This document shows, in pieces, positions 1 to 11,472 of a DNA stretch of 64,000 nt. Every line of letters starts with the position of its first letter. The stretch's first letter is position 1. This DNA comes from Gigantopelta aegis (taxonomy: Eukaryota; Mollusca; Gastropoda; Neomphalida; Peltospiridae): contig NC_054703.1 of the NCBI RefSeq assembly GCF_016097555.1, forward strand, positions 9,680,285 to 9,744,284, given 5' to 3'. A program made the position numbers and the translations under genes. The notes beneath the pieces are model-generated. The model saw nothing but the letters and a program-made list of their open reading frames with translations, did no database searches and was not told the origin of the DNA.

Positions 1-737
1 ATTAATTGTGGTCTGTGGCCACATCGCACGGACATCGTAAGATACTCGTAATCCAGTCCCAAAATCGTACAGCATCCCTACTAATGTTACTTGGGCCGTA
101 CTGGGCCTGTGCGGTATCCGTGCGAGGCTCTATACAACGTGGCTACGGGTTTACGGCCAAAAAAACTAAATTCTATGACACATCGGGAACTTTCAACTCC
201 GCGCTAAAAGCTACCTATGCGCTCTACGACGAGGAAAGAACGCAGGATAGCCACGGCACCCTTTGACCGCCGTGAGATTTTGCAAACTTCCTCGAAATTT
301 GGGCCCGTACGGGCGCCTTATCCCGAATGGGTGGATATGTGACTGTAGCATTACCTAGAGAAATGTGGTATACAACATGACGAGTTGTGTATTTTTTGCA
401 GTGAAGAACTTTTTGTTTTTTCATTGCTCTCATTCTCAAACGTTTTACCTCTCAGCTCGACTCACGATGAGATTAGACGTGCCGTCAGTTTCTACCGCAT
501 TACCCCCACTTCCACCCCGAGCGACCAGCCTGACAAGGCAAGGCATCCATCTTCACCAACATCGTCCCCCTCCGACTCAGAAGCCGTCTGGAAAGTACAG
601 ATCGGAAACAAGGCCTGAAAGGTGTCTATGAACAAGCGGTCCTGGTTACAGTGGTGGATAGCCACACCATTCACAGGATCGAGAAGGCCGTTTTAGGCAA
701 CGACTACCGGAGTGTCATCGCCATGCTCGCCGGATGA
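1..737 (+). other. Unidentified coding-like patch at the window edge
   Basis: Base composition is less AT-rich than the next kilobases. A reading frame of about 67 codons without a usual start codon is open from about 537 to the stop at 735-737 and reads like protein (contains VYEQAVLVTVVDSH and IEKAVLGNDYRSVIAML). Overlapping frames upstream (6-266, 385-618) are open too but I recognise nothing in them. It may be the decayed end of a gene or mobile element that begins outside the window. No function is proposed. Confidence 0.25.
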
Positions 738-1044
738 TAGCACTTCACCCCCGCCTTTGCCGGTTATCCGCTCATCAGCTCGCCGTAGGCCAACCTCCTA
801 AAACTTTCGCCTCCAGGTAACTGGGCTTAGTCGGACTTAATTTGTTTAGGCCGTTGTTCAACATTTTATGTTAACTGTCTTATAAATGGTCTGACGGACT
901 TTACAGTTGACGGCCCGTCTAAATTGTTCAAATCTCCTTAAAACTTTGGTCGAGCACTGTAATTTCATTGTTGGACATTTTCAGACATGATTAGAATTGA
1001 TCAGCTGCCCCCTTTTTACTCCAAATTCCGCCCACTTCAAACGT

Positions 1045-2214
1045 ATTTAATAATCATCCGACCCCATACAACCGTAAATAAAATATGTTGAGTACGTCGT
1101 TAAATAAATCTGCTGTTGGATGTCTAACATTTGGTAATTTTGACATATAATCTTAGAGAGGAATCGGGTGCATGTGAAGGGGGAGGGTATTGGAGGTCGA
1201 AACCCTTACTTGTCCAAACTTAAACAAAAATTGAAATGTATTTTTTTGGGGGGAGCATGACCCCATATAAATTTCGCTTAACACAGTCAAAAACCCCAAC
1301 CCCGCTGAAATTCCTGCACACGCTCCTTGGAAACCCGCTACATTTTTTTTAGTAAGGGATTGTTTATATGTACCATCCCACAGCCAGATATCACATACCA
1401 TGGTCTTTTTGTATACCCGGCGATGGGAATCCATCCTAGACTGACCGCGCATTTCCAAAAAAACCCACCTTTTTAGGTCTAAGTAATGAATACAAATGAC
1501 ATATAGTCTTGAAAAATGTTACGTAAATCGAACACAGTACCCTCTTCCTTTACCCCTAGAGCGTTACGTAATTAGTAACACTGACCGGCCTCGGTGGCGT
1601 CGTGGCAGGCCATCGGTCTACAGGCTGGTAGGTACTGGGTTCGGATCCCAGTAGAGGCATGGGATTTTTAATCCAGATACCAACTCCAAACCGTGAGCGA
1701 GTGCTCCGCAAGGCTCAATGGATAGGTGTAAAACACTTGCACCGACCAGTGATCCATAACTCGTTCAAGAAAGGCCATGGTTTGTGCTATCCTGCGTGTG
1801 GGAAGCGCAAATAAAAGATCCCTTGCTGCTAATCGGAAGAGTAGCCCATGTAGTGGCGACAGCGGGTTTCCTCTCAAAATATGTGTGGTCCTTAACCATA
1901 TGTCTGACGCCATATAACCGTAAATAAAATGTGTTGAGTGTGTCGTTAAATAAAACATTTCTTTCTTTCTAATTAGTAACACCCCCTTACATGTAACGCG
2001 TATGCCAACTGCTGGCCACTGTCAAAATGTCAAGGTAAAGCCCCCACTCACCGACCCCTGGAAAGGCGTTGTACCATACCTCTATGGATATAAATGTGTT
2101 TTGCAGATAGGAGACGACCCCTTAATCAAGACAGTTAAATTTGTTCAAAAATTGCGAAATCTCACGTGATCTTTGTTGGGGAATTCTATACTTGTGATAA
2201 GCCATTGAAAACCG
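1045..2214. repeat. Dispersed repeat R1, copy 1 (with a SINE inside)
   Basis: This stretch matches 24995-25773 over its whole length, in the same orientation and with modest divergence. Both copies start with a SINE-tail-like piece (TTTAATAATCATCCGAC) and end near GATAAGCCA. The only large difference is a 401-base SINE plus duplication at 1569-1982, absent from the other copy. No protein-coding frame is seen in R1. It contains SINE-type sequence on the minus strand (ACATTTTTTTTAGTAAGGGA, then a tRNA-like head relic), so R1 is probably a composite non-autonomous element. Confidence 0.8.
1582..1969 (+). mobile_element. Full-length tRNA-headed SINE (family S1, tail T1)
   Basis: The head begins CCGGCCTCGGTGGCGTCGTG and contains a B-box-like GGTTCGGATCCC motif typical of tRNA-derived pol III promoters. 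The body (CACTTGCACCGACCAGTGAT) and the 3' tail (GTAAATAAAATGTGTTGAG, then TTTCTTTCTTTCT) follow. The 13-base duplication TAATTAGTAACAC flanks it at 1569-1581 and 1970-1982. The related repeat at 25 kb has the same site without the SINE (25536-25548), which proves this is an insertion. Confidence 0.9.
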
Positions 2215-3330
2215 AGATCGGTACGAGCCCGTCAAAAGTGTTCCACTTTCAAAATAATGGCTTTGTTTTTGACCTGGATAAGCCAGCGTAGTGAAACCAA
2301 TGCGGAGTGCGGCGTCATATATGCACCAAACGTAATTGGATTTTCTGTTCTATATGCTTAAATAATAAAAATATTCCAGGACATGTAGTTTTAACCACTG
2401 GCGTTGTCAGAACCCGTGATGGGCATACACGAAACATGCTGTATATAAGCATGTAAAACTCGTTCAAGTTCCAAGTTAAATCATTTTAGCAACAATTCGA
2501 AACGTGGTTTAAAGATAAAACATGTTTTATTGTAAATCTTAATATAATAGAAATATTACTTTGGAATCCTTTTCTGTTCCTTTAGTGTCTTACTGAACCA
2601 CATTATTATTCTAAAAAACAAAACAATGCAAATAGTGACCATTTCACAAACAAGTGGGGTATATACGCAATATAGATAGTTAGTACTTACGATCTTCCAA
2701 AAATATGGTGTTATATTATGACAAAGCCAACCCAATACATAGGTGAATGTAAAGTACACTGTTGATAAACCTATTAGCCGACAACAACGCTAGGGATTAT
2801 TATTATTATTATTATTATTAAAAAAAAGTTATTATTATTATTTTTAAATTCTTCTTCTTCTTCTTCTTCTTCTTCTTATCATTATTATTGCGTGGCCTGG
2901 AAATTACAAGGTTCTGTCACAGTAAACAGTCCTATAATACGGTATGTTAAGACACAGTTGCAGAGACCCCTCTATGACTCAGATATGGCAGCTCCAAAGT
3001 TCAAGCGGCGATTTCTCAAAATGAAGTTTTGTGCACATAGAACCTTGTAATTCTCCACCCACGATCATTTATTTATTATTATTATTTTCTTTTTAATATA
3101 TTTGTTTATTTTACTTCCTTCTGTTATTTCGTCTTTGCTTTGTGTGGTAACATAGTTAATGCTGTCTTCACATATTATTTGTATTCGTGTATATTGTGTA
3201 TCCTATATCATTAATGTAAGGCAATGCTACTAGCCCCCCACCCCAAGTGAGTATAATGCAACTGCACAGACGCACAAAAGCTGCTATTGTGATTGGTTCG
3301 TCAGTCGCCATGTTCTTTAACTGGACAAAT
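2215..3330. other. AT-rich spacer with microsatellites
   Basis: No gene is supported here. It contains (ATT)n and (TTC)n tracts at about 2797-2895 and a further ATT-rich tract at about 3064-3090. Short open frames (for example 2556-2759 on the minus strand) have no recognisable domain. Confidence 0.6.
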
Positions 3331-3380
3331 ACTCAGTGAGAGTTTTTTTTCCATGTGGTTATTCTGTGTCTGTAAGCCTC

Positions 3381-3503
3381 TATATATACTGACACGTTAC
3401 CAAGACTCGCACAGCTAGTTCTGAAGGTTTGTGTTAAACACTTTGACGTCACGTGACTGAACAAGAATTCAGAATTACTCAGAAGAAATACAGCTGGATA
3501 CAG
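3381..3503 (+). promoter_or_regulatory. Possible TATA box and non-coding first exon
   Basis: TATATATA at 3381-3388 is followed by TGACGTCA (3444-3451, a CRE-like site) overlapping CACGTG, and by a strong splice-donor match CAG|GTAAGA with the GT at 3504-3505. No coding start is needed in it, so it could be the 5' exon of a plus-strand gene. The nearest plus-strand acceptor with an intact gene is the GPCR at 17516. This linkage is inference only; there is no transcript evidence. Confidence 0.2.
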
Positions 3504-3552
3504 GTAAGATATATATATATATATATTGGTGGATTGTTTATACATATAAACA

Positions 3553-3702
3553 TGCAGTGGAAATCCTCTAAACCGGACATCCTCGGGACCAAGCACAAAT
3601 GTGGTTTAAGAGGTATTGACAGTTAAAAAGGGGCACACAAAAACGCCCGGTTTTGAGAGAATTCCTGTATATAGTGGGTCCGGTTTTAAGAGGTTTTGAT
3701 AT
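3553..3702. repeat. Small inverted-repeat element (MITE-like)
   Basis: The left end (GTGGAAATCCTCTAAACCGG) and the right end (GGTCCGGTTTTAAGAGGTTT) are imperfect inverted repeats of each other, about 150 bases apart. There is no coding capacity. It is a candidate non-autonomous DNA transposon; no target duplication was resolved. Confidence 0.45.
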
Positions 3703-4960
3703 TATTGTTGTATGTTGGTTCTGTTTTGTTTTCTTTCGCAGTAACCTCAGTAACGGGTCCAGATGGTTCTAAACACTGTGTATTTGATACGATAGTAAGT
3801 TTCGTAATTAAATACTGAATGTATCTAATATACACAAAATGTTTACGTTGAAGCGAATCTTTAAGGGTTCCGGCTAGTATTTAGGGATGGGGCGATGAAT
3901 CGCGGTTCACGAAAGTCAAGGTTTTAGGTCCAAAATTCCATGCACCGTTTTCCAATTTGCATACCGCGATTTATTTCGATATGCATTTTTAAAGGGTACA
4001 TGCATCAGCGTTTCCATAGCAAAGTGCATCCAGACCTGGCTTACAGATCACAGTTATCTTCCCAGAAATTTGTCCGTGTAAGTAGTCTGCTGTTTGACTG
4101 ATTATTCCATGGCAGACAGCTTTGAAGTGGCAACTATTTTACTGAAGTTGACAGGGGAGAGGATGTAGTTTGTAAACATGTATAACTTGTTGACATTGAA
4201 GGCTTGTTTATGGTAATTCCGGCCCATGCAAAAGTGGTGCTTTTACATGAAGTAATGTTTTTTATACTCCGGCCAGGTTTAGTGGGTGTGTTTGTTTAAA
4301 CCAATATCCTGGAAGAAAGAGCTGGACAACAGGGCTGTCCTTTTCAGGGTATGAGTCCCCCTGGCAGGCAAAGGTACACACACAAATCCATGAGCCTGCT
4401 AATACAATAAAAATGTTATAGCCACTAACGCTAAATAAAAACATATAGCGTAATTAATTGTCATCTGTGGCCAGGAAAACACCCGTTAGACTGGTTGTAT
4501 GCGCTTCACGGTAAACCAAATGGGCACGCCGGGAACCAGTCAGATAGTTCACAAACGTTAGCAAAATGTTAGTTGGCTGAACTTGGGGCATATCTTGCAC
4601 TCTGTTGGTAATCCAATGACGTGGTGAGGTATTTTGGCCAATCACAGAGATTAATTCCGATATGCCGGAATGAGCGACCGTGACCCTAGGTTCCGTACGG
4701 ATCCTGCATCGAACCCACCAACAGAAAGAAAAAAACCCTTCCCAAAGTAGGGATTGACCTCTGTGATGATACCGCCGATATAATACATTATGTTTCGTCC
4801 CAATATCGATGATTAAAAGAGTAAACCCGTGTTAACTTGTACAAATTATAAAATTGCCAATTTCCGTCATATTAAGACTATTCAACGTGTAGTTAGTAAT
4901 AGGATTAGCTTAAACACACTACATCGTCTGTAATAAAACGCTTTAGTAATTATTTGTCTC
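3703..4960. other. Intergenic stretch, nothing supported
   Basis: Short frames on both strands lack codon bias or recognisable domains. No repeat that recurs elsewhere in the window was noticed. Confidence 0.5.
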
Positions 4961-4962
4961 AC

Positions 4963-5660
4963 AGGGCTTCTAGAATTTTTATAAAACCCACTAGCCTTGG
5001 GATCAGTGATTAAAAAATTCTCTAGCCACGATTAAAAATTCACTAGCCCGACTTTAATTTAAGTGAATACACTTTCACTAAATAATTGTAATAATCAGAT
5101 ATGTCATCTAAAGAGGGAGATAGGGCTTAAACACACTAACATTGGAGGATGGGGTGGGGCAGGACACACACATTTACAAAATAGACTTAATTGCAACATT
5201 TGACCAAAAATAATTTCAAGCCGTCAGGCACGATAATAGTAGTTATTTGCTAGCCCAACATTGAATATCACTAGCCTCTGGTGTGGAGCTACCATAATCT
5301 AGAAGCCCCGTCGGTCATGACAATAGTAGTTATTTACTAGCCCAACATTGGATATCACTAGCCATGGGAGTGGGGCTATTATAATCTAGAAGCCCTGTCG
5401 GGCATGGCAATAGTAGTTATTTACTAGCCCAACATTGAATATCACTTGCCATGGGAGTGGGGCTACTATAATCTAGAAGCCATGTCGGGCATGGCAATAG
5501 TAGTTATTTACTAGCCCAACATTGAATATCACTTGCCATGGGAGTGGGGCTACTATAATCTAGAAGCCCTGTCGGGCATGACAATAGTAATTATTTACTA
5601 GCCCAACATTGAATATCACTAGCCATGGGAGTGGGGCTACCATAATCTAGAAGTCCTGTC
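4963..5660. repeat. 87-base tandem array, about 5 copies, with divergent precursor
   Basis: The marker TCTAGAAG recurs at 5298, 5385, 5472, 5559 and 5646, giving an exact period of 87 bases. The unit contains TTTACTAGCCCAACATTG and CCATGGGAGTGGGGCTA. A diverged single unit (GGCTTCTAGAATTTTTATAA, ACTAGCC repeated) sits just upstream at about 4963-5060. The array ends close to the 3' end of a LINE relic. Confidence 0.9.
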
Positions 5661-6652
5661 TTAGATTATTATATCGTTGAAATTGCAGTATAAAACGGAA
5701 TTCATCTTCGATTCCATTAGAATTACAAACTGTACATAGTCTTTTAGTTTAGTTTTTACAAAAAATTTATATGTACAAAATTCTATATTTAAATTATGCA
5801 AATATTTAATACTGCAAAAATGTTTTTTGATCTTGCTCTGCAATTCGTTTTGGGGCGCGTTAAACTGGTCATTATAAAAAACCCCAAAAATCACGATAAT
5901 TAAACTCATTAACAACTTCTGTTTTCGTTGTAAACTTATACTTCATTATTTCGTATTTTCCCTCCGTTTCGAAGAAAGAAATATTTGTTTGATATGTTTT
6001 AACAGTTAAATCCCATTTTACACTGACATGCAACGAGCTTATAGTCGCAAGTATTTCACCCTCCACACCCTTTTTAATTAATTTATACCATAGATTTTGT
6101 ATTGTTACATAATCAAACTATTTTCTCTAATCTACAAAACAGCAATACAGTCGTTTACCTTTCTTCGATAGTATGTTAGCTAGAGTTTGTAAAAAAAAAA
6201 AAACCCACTCGGCGTCAAGATTAAAAAAAAAAATCAAATTGTGCATCCGTAATAATATTTTTTTTCTCAGAATAATTGAGCAATCTTTCATTCGAGACTG
6301 AAGTAAAACACTTTATCTAAGTAGCTGACTATGGAACGAACGGAATGTTTTATTTAACGACGCACTCAACACTTTTTATTTACGGTTATATGGCGCGGGA
6401 CATATGGTTAAGGACCACATATATATTGAGAGAAGAAATTCTCTGTCGCCACTTCATGGGCTACTCTTTTACGCTTAGCAGCAAGGGATCTTTTATATGC
6501 ACTATTCTACATACAGGATAGCACATACCCCGGCCTTTGTTATACCAGTCATGTTGCACTGGCTGGAACGAGAAATAGTCCAATGGGCCCACCGACAGGG
6601 ATCATCCCAGACCGAAAGCGCATCAAGCGAGCGCTGCACCACTGAGTTACGT

Positions 6653-6689
<37 letters not shown>

Positions 6690-7600
6690 GCTGACTATGG
6701 TGATACATTTATAGTTAACTGTATCGTAAACATTTCCCTTCTTAAAACCATGAACAATACAGCCAGTGGACCATGCATGTGGGAAATGACCCGATTCAAA
6801 AATAGTATTAAATATAGTATCAAGCATGGCGTGAATACATATTTGCAATTGATAAAGTATTCGTTTAAAATAGTATCATAGCCGTTGGCTTTATCCTGTT
6901 TTCAAATCATATATAGCGTTTGATATCCCCGGTTCTGTGATGTTTCCATCTTGCGGATTAGTAATAGTGTCGTTTGGCATCTGATCGTAATCAGATACAG
7001 AATGATCAACCTGTTTATTGTTAGTTGGTTCTTTAGTTGCTAGTTTACTCAAATATTTTTATACTTTGTTTTCGTTTTTGGACTTGATTGATTCTGATTT
7101 GTATGTTTATTTTTTAACACATAAGCTCAGCACGATTATCTTTTTTATTAGTACTGAATATTTGGATTGCATTTTTGTACTCTATATATCTTTGTTTACA
7201 GATGCCGTTGAACCACGGTTTATTGTCGTCTTTAAGTGCGTGATGTGATTTACCTCTCGACCTAGTGTTGTGTGTGGTAACAGAACAATATTGTAGAATA
7301 ATACAATTTACTGTTTGAGTGAATGTATCAACTGATGTATTTATACTGCCTATGCTACTCTCATTTATAATACACATATTTAAGAGCTCATCAAATTGTT
7401 CGCTAATGTTACGAATTATATCTGCATTATTTTCGCTATTCAACCTTGCATTTGTTGTATGATCGTCGGATATATTATCATTAATACATTCATTAACTAA
7501 ATATAACCCAATACCCATGTTGTATGATCGTGGGATATATTATCATTACTACATTCATTAACTAAATATAACCCAATACCCATCTGTCTTGAGTTAGATG
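5661..7600 (-). mobile_element. Degenerate non-LTR retrotransposon (LINE), pol region
   Basis: Reading on the minus strand from the right: 7518-7114 gives the linker after the endonuclease (DDNKPWFNGICKQRYIEYK); 6848-6701 gives the start of the reverse transcriptase (IFESGHFPHAWSTG, then FKKGNVYDTVNYKCITIVS); and near 5750-5661 a C-terminal zf-RVT-like knuckle (LCTVCNSNGIEDEF) appears. Frames are broken by stops and shifts and the palm domain is missing. A 64-base tandem duplication lies at about 7455-7582. A SINE is inserted at 6335-6688. The clade is uncertain (I/Jockey/CR1-like). Confidence 0.75.
6335..6688 (-). mobile_element. SINE (family S2, tail T1) with an expanded G tract at its head
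   Basis: The minus strand reads a tRNA-like head (ACGTAACTCAGTGGTGCAGC), a body and tail T1. It is flanked by the 12-base duplication AGCTGACTATGG at 6323-6334 and 6689-6700, inside the reverse-transcriptase region of the LINE relic. The 5' end of the head, normally GGGCGGGAC, is here a run of about 29 G (read as C on the plus strand, 6658-6687). The proline- or glycine-rich reading frames over that run are not genes. Confidence 0.9.
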
Positions 7601-8211
7601 GTTTAAGGGGACAGACCCTAGTTTCAACCTGTGACAATTAACATTACGTTTAGTTAAAACAAACTTAAGTAAACATTAGTAACTATTTGAGGTCTCTAAT
7701 AGTACCACAAACCTCAAATAGTTGGCTAATGTACAGCAATCCTCAAATAGTTTACAACTATTTGATGGTAACTAGTTGAGGCTTAAATACCACGTGACAG
7801 TAAAATAGTTCAATAATAACAAGACAATTGTGCACAAAGTATTTTTCTTTAATTGAGCATTAGAATTTCATAGAAAAAGTAGTGCCGTCGCCGAGTTTTA
7901 GACAAAGGTCACCAGCTTTCTCTTCGACATCATGGGAAATCAGAGGTGTTGCCGAGGCCTTGCCCGTAGTGTCCAGTATCCTTGGGGATTTTCTCTGAAT
8001 GATGTTTTCAACAGTTGACGCCATCTTTGCTGATGTTCTCTGTTAGGACAAATAAACAAAACAAAACTTGCTACATCACTGTCATTATAACATGTTCATA
8101 TCTATTTATTTTATTTACACATTATAACTACAATAAACCAGTCATATACGTTTATATAAACACAGGAGATGAAAACAAAATGGTCTCTTAAGACAGGATT
8201 TAGAGAATAAC

Positions 8212-8351
8212 TAACGAGCTACGAGGAATTACGGATTATCTGTCCCGAGTGAATTAATGTTGTAAACCCGAGCCTCTGGCGAGGGTTTTACAGCATTAAT
8301 TCACGAGGGACAGATAATCCGTAATTCCTCGTAGTGAGTTGGTTATTCTCT
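8212..8351. repeat. Long palindrome
   Basis: AGAGAATAACTAAC at the left pairs with GTTGGTTATTCTCT at the right. The arms continue inward through GAGGAATTACGGATTATCTG and its complement, then through a near-palindromic centre at about 8258-8290. The arms are about 65 bases and nearly perfect, so the single strand could fold into a long hairpin. Confidence 0.85.
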
Positions 8352-9352
8352 TTATTACCCATTGTCAATCTTCAACGATTTTAAAAGTATATTTACGTTG
8401 TCGCTGCTGTAACAACTAACAAGCTCTACCAGCCATAACAATATATTCATACGCGCTGTTACCGGTGCACACCCAACAGTATCCACCAAAGAATAGTTCC
8501 AAAAAAACCCAGACAAAATAATAAAATAAAAACATTTTTAAACATTTGTTCATATATTTTGATTTTTAATTCCGTAAATGTTCGTATCGTAAACAAATAT
8601 TTGAAGTTCGTAGTAATAGTTTGACCGATGAATGGAATCATGAATGAACAAAAAGTGGTCCCGGCAGTATGTAATTGCCAATCAAATCTTGTCTTTTTAA
8701 AGCCAGCCAATCAGTGACTGTAGAAGCAATCTGCACACTGTGCAGAGATTGAAAAAATATTACCCCGTATATTTGAGCCCATATGGGTAATAAGTAATCA
8801 TATTTAATATATACATGTACCTGTATGTTATATACATTTAATTATAATTATCTGGAAGATCAAAAGGGTGATCCTTAAATCAAAATGAGTTGGTTTAATT
8901 ATTGTTATTTTCAAATGATTCATAATTTGAGAACCTGCGTCAATGAAGGTCAGTAAGAGGATATTAATTTTATTAAATCGTGTAATTTAATTAACTATTG
9001 TACCCTGTATGCCCGAATAGCCACGGACTTGAGTCCCGTTCTCTCGGCTATCAGTTGCGCATCGATACCAGATAAATCGTCGTCCGTTTGGTCATTCATA
9101 TCGAATTGCTCTAATACGGTAATTCCCAGCGTGCCTTTTCAACGTGTTTGGTAATGAACGCCTCAAATAGTTTTGCACGTGCTTGAACGTCACGTGGTCA
9201 AACCTCAACTAGTTATGCACTGACAACATGCGGTATTCAGCCACGTGTCTCGTCAGTTTCAGTTACCTGTGGGTTATGTAATTTTTGGATGCACATTAGT
9301 TGGTCGGAGAATTTTGTGAGGGTACTTTGTTTTAAGTAGCATAATGTCCTCT

Positions 9353-9436
9353 AACTCACGATTAGTTGCGCTCGTGAATCTCGTTTTTGGCCTAACGGCC
9401 TCAAACAAGATTCACCCGCGCAACTAATCGTGAGTT
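9353..9436. repeat. Palindrome, about 31-base arms
   Basis: AACTCACGATTAGTTGCG at 9353 pairs with CGCAACTAATCGTGAGTT ending at 9436, around a centre containing GGCCTAACGGCC. It lies close to the right border of the nested element and may be its terminal structure. Confidence 0.8.
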
Positions 9437-9777
9437 TTCGTACATTATCCTATACTTAATCTACAAACCTGTAATACATTTGGATAGTTACAAATAAGTG
9501 GGAAATGCGTCTGTGACCTTGGAATGGTGAAATACTCTAAAACAAACAGACAAAAACTCGACTCCATACCTGTTACTTCTCAGACGCACGTGCGTTTTTC
9601 AAAATATGAGAAATGCATTCTGTGATATTAAAAGCGCCAGGATGACCAAAACACTTCGAATGTACGGAAATGTATAATATAAACAATAAAATCCAAGTAA
9701 AGTATGATTTCAGTTATCAAAAACGGATCTTATAGTCAAAAATATGCTTTAGTGTTTAAAAACTAGGGTCCCTTTAA

Positions 9778-10365
9778 TCACTATAACAACGAGACCGGTA
9801 AGAGGAAGAATAACAATATGATCGTGTATTCAAGATCTTCATTCTGCGTCATAGCGGATGACCTAAAGCGCGAACTACCAGTTCGCATCGATGTAGACTT
9901 TTGCCCAATTCCATTAATTAAAAAAAAAATACACACAAACAAACATCGATGTATCAAATACACAGCATCATTAATTGTAAATGTGTGGTAAAACTTGTTC
10001 AGTGAATGCCCCGATACTCGTAAACACTTCGGTCCTGTAATTTAGAATAGTTTTAAGGGCATGATGTAACGCGGACTCGCCCTATTAGTGAACAAAATCG
10101 AAGTTCTTAAAATAATCGATACATTTCTTGACAACGTTTTGACACACGCATAAATCTAATCGCAAGACGTATTTGATGCAACGGAAACTTCATTAGATCA
10201 AAAACAAAGATAGATTGAAAAAGGCAAAAAAACATCCAATTATGTTTAAAAAAAATTAGAATCTCTAACTTTTGTTTTAATAATTAGTTTGTTGAGTTGT
10301 ATAATGAGGATGGGCCAATATTGACACAAACAAAATAAATATTAACATTTAAAAGTTAATGTCTG
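9778..10365. other. Intergenic stretch, nothing supported
   Basis: AT-rich, with short non-coding-like frames only. Confidence 0.5.
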
Positions 10366-10637
10366 TTATGTTTAACGACATCACTTGAGCACATTGGTTT
10401 ATTAACAATGGGCTATTGGATGTCAAACATTTGGTAATTATGAAATGTAGTATTACAGAGGAAACTCACTACATGTTTGCAATTAGTAGTAAGGGATAGT
10501 TTGTATGCATTATCCCTCAGACAGGATAGCACATGCTACGAATAGCGCATGCTACAGCACAAAGACTCAGAAATGGGGGTCGATCCTAGATCGATCGCTC
10601 ATCAGGCGAGTGCTTTACTACTGGGCAATGTCCCGCC
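10366..10637 (-). mobile_element. SINE (family S2, tail T2)
   Basis: The plus strand starts with the complement of tail T2 (GTTTAACGACATCACTTGAG, then GGCTATTGGATGTCAAAC) and ends with the complement of the S2 head (TCGATCCTAGATCGATCG, then TGTCCCGCCC). T2 differs completely from T1 although the head and body are shared. Confidence 0.85.
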
Positions 10638-10644
10638 CAAAATA

Positions 10645-11030
10645 TTAAAGGGACATTCTCGAGTTTGCTGCAATTTTTAAGATGTTATCGATTAACAGAT
10701 ACTTTTTAACGATTGCAATTACATATCAAATATATTTTTCTGCATACAGTATTACTGGCTGTATATTAAACGTGTTTCTTATCGTTCTAATATTTGTAAA
10801 ATTGTTAAATTTTATTTTACTTCTTAAAATATGTTTTTTTTCATATGTACTAAATTACTTGAAGAAAAAAATCCAGTTTGGGCTTCTAGAAAATATCAAG
10901 ACGACCAGAAACACATTGAATATACAGCCACTGATATTCTAAACAAGAAAATATATTTAATATGTAAGTTTAATCATATAAATATTTTACTAGAAACATC
11001 TTACAATGCAGCAAACTCAGGAAAACATTT
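10645..11030. mobile_element. MITE family M2
   Basis: The left end, TTAAAGGGACATTCTCGAG then TTTGCTGCA, is mirrored by TGCAGCAAACTCAGGAAAAC at the right. Copies or halves recur at 48960-49150, 49978-50359 and 63512-63810. There is no coding capacity; the 86- and 73-codon frames over it come from AT-rich repeat DNA. Confidence 0.75.
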
Positions 11031-11466
11031 TTTTGAACATCTCGACTCTTAGCACAAAGATAGCCCATACGTATAGTTCATGATAGTCGTTTGACCATGC
11101 ACTAAATAGAGTTAAATAACTCGAAGGTGAATTAAGTTTCGGGAGGTACTGACAACACTGTAAAATGTCAAATATTTGGCGTCTATATATCACAATGTCT
11201 AAGATATCTGAGGCCATGCTCATTATAAGCAGATTTCACGCAACGCCATCGGGGACTCATGAGGGCATTCAAAGTTGAATGGTAGACATTTGGAGACTAT
11301 ATCTACTAACTACGATGTATCACTGACGAAATTGATGGTTGATGCAATTTGTTCATCTCTTTGGTGAAATTATTGCACATTTATTTTTTTAACGTTTTAG
11401 ATGAAGTGACGGGACTTGAGAGCTTTGGTGACAGTACTCATGATAGGTGACACCCGTGGGGCAGGA
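11031..11466. other. Spacer and pre-insertion flank of the Polinton-type fossil
   Basis: No gene is seen. The last 20 bases (GTGGGGCAGGATATG, then TT) belong to a dispersed repeat that also occurs near 51615-51730 and continues at 17070-17160 on the far side of the fossil. Confidence 0.5.
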
Positions 11467-11472
11467 TATGTT

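Larger units (their letters stand above)
7679..9453. mobile_element. Nested non-autonomous DNA element with subterminal CCTCAAATAGTT motifs
   Basis: It is inserted into M1 with a candidate 6-base duplication ACTTAA (7673-7678 and 9454-9459). The motif CCTCAAATAGTT, or its complement AACTATTTGAGG, occurs repeatedly within about 120 bases of the left side (around 7688, 7711, 7740, 7756, 7771) and again near 9161 and 9208. Clustered subterminal motifs of this kind are known as transposase-binding sites in several DNA transposon groups. It holds two strong palindromes. No transposase frame is present. Confidence 0.5.
7603..9777. mobile_element. MITE family M1 copy, split by a nested element
   Basis: The ends are TTAAGGGGACAGACCCTAG at 7603 and ACTAGGGTCCCTTTAA ending at 9777, an imperfect terminal inverted repeat. 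The sequence next to each end matches the uninterrupted M1 copy at 41517-41882 read on the opposite strand. About 1.77 kb of unrelated DNA is inserted between 7679 and 9453. Confidence 0.7.

Noticed and set aside
6497-6848. Proline- or glycine-run proteins around poly-C and poly-G
   Set aside because: They arise from homopolymer runs at a SINE head; the same holds at 24878-25063 and 32523-32972 in part.
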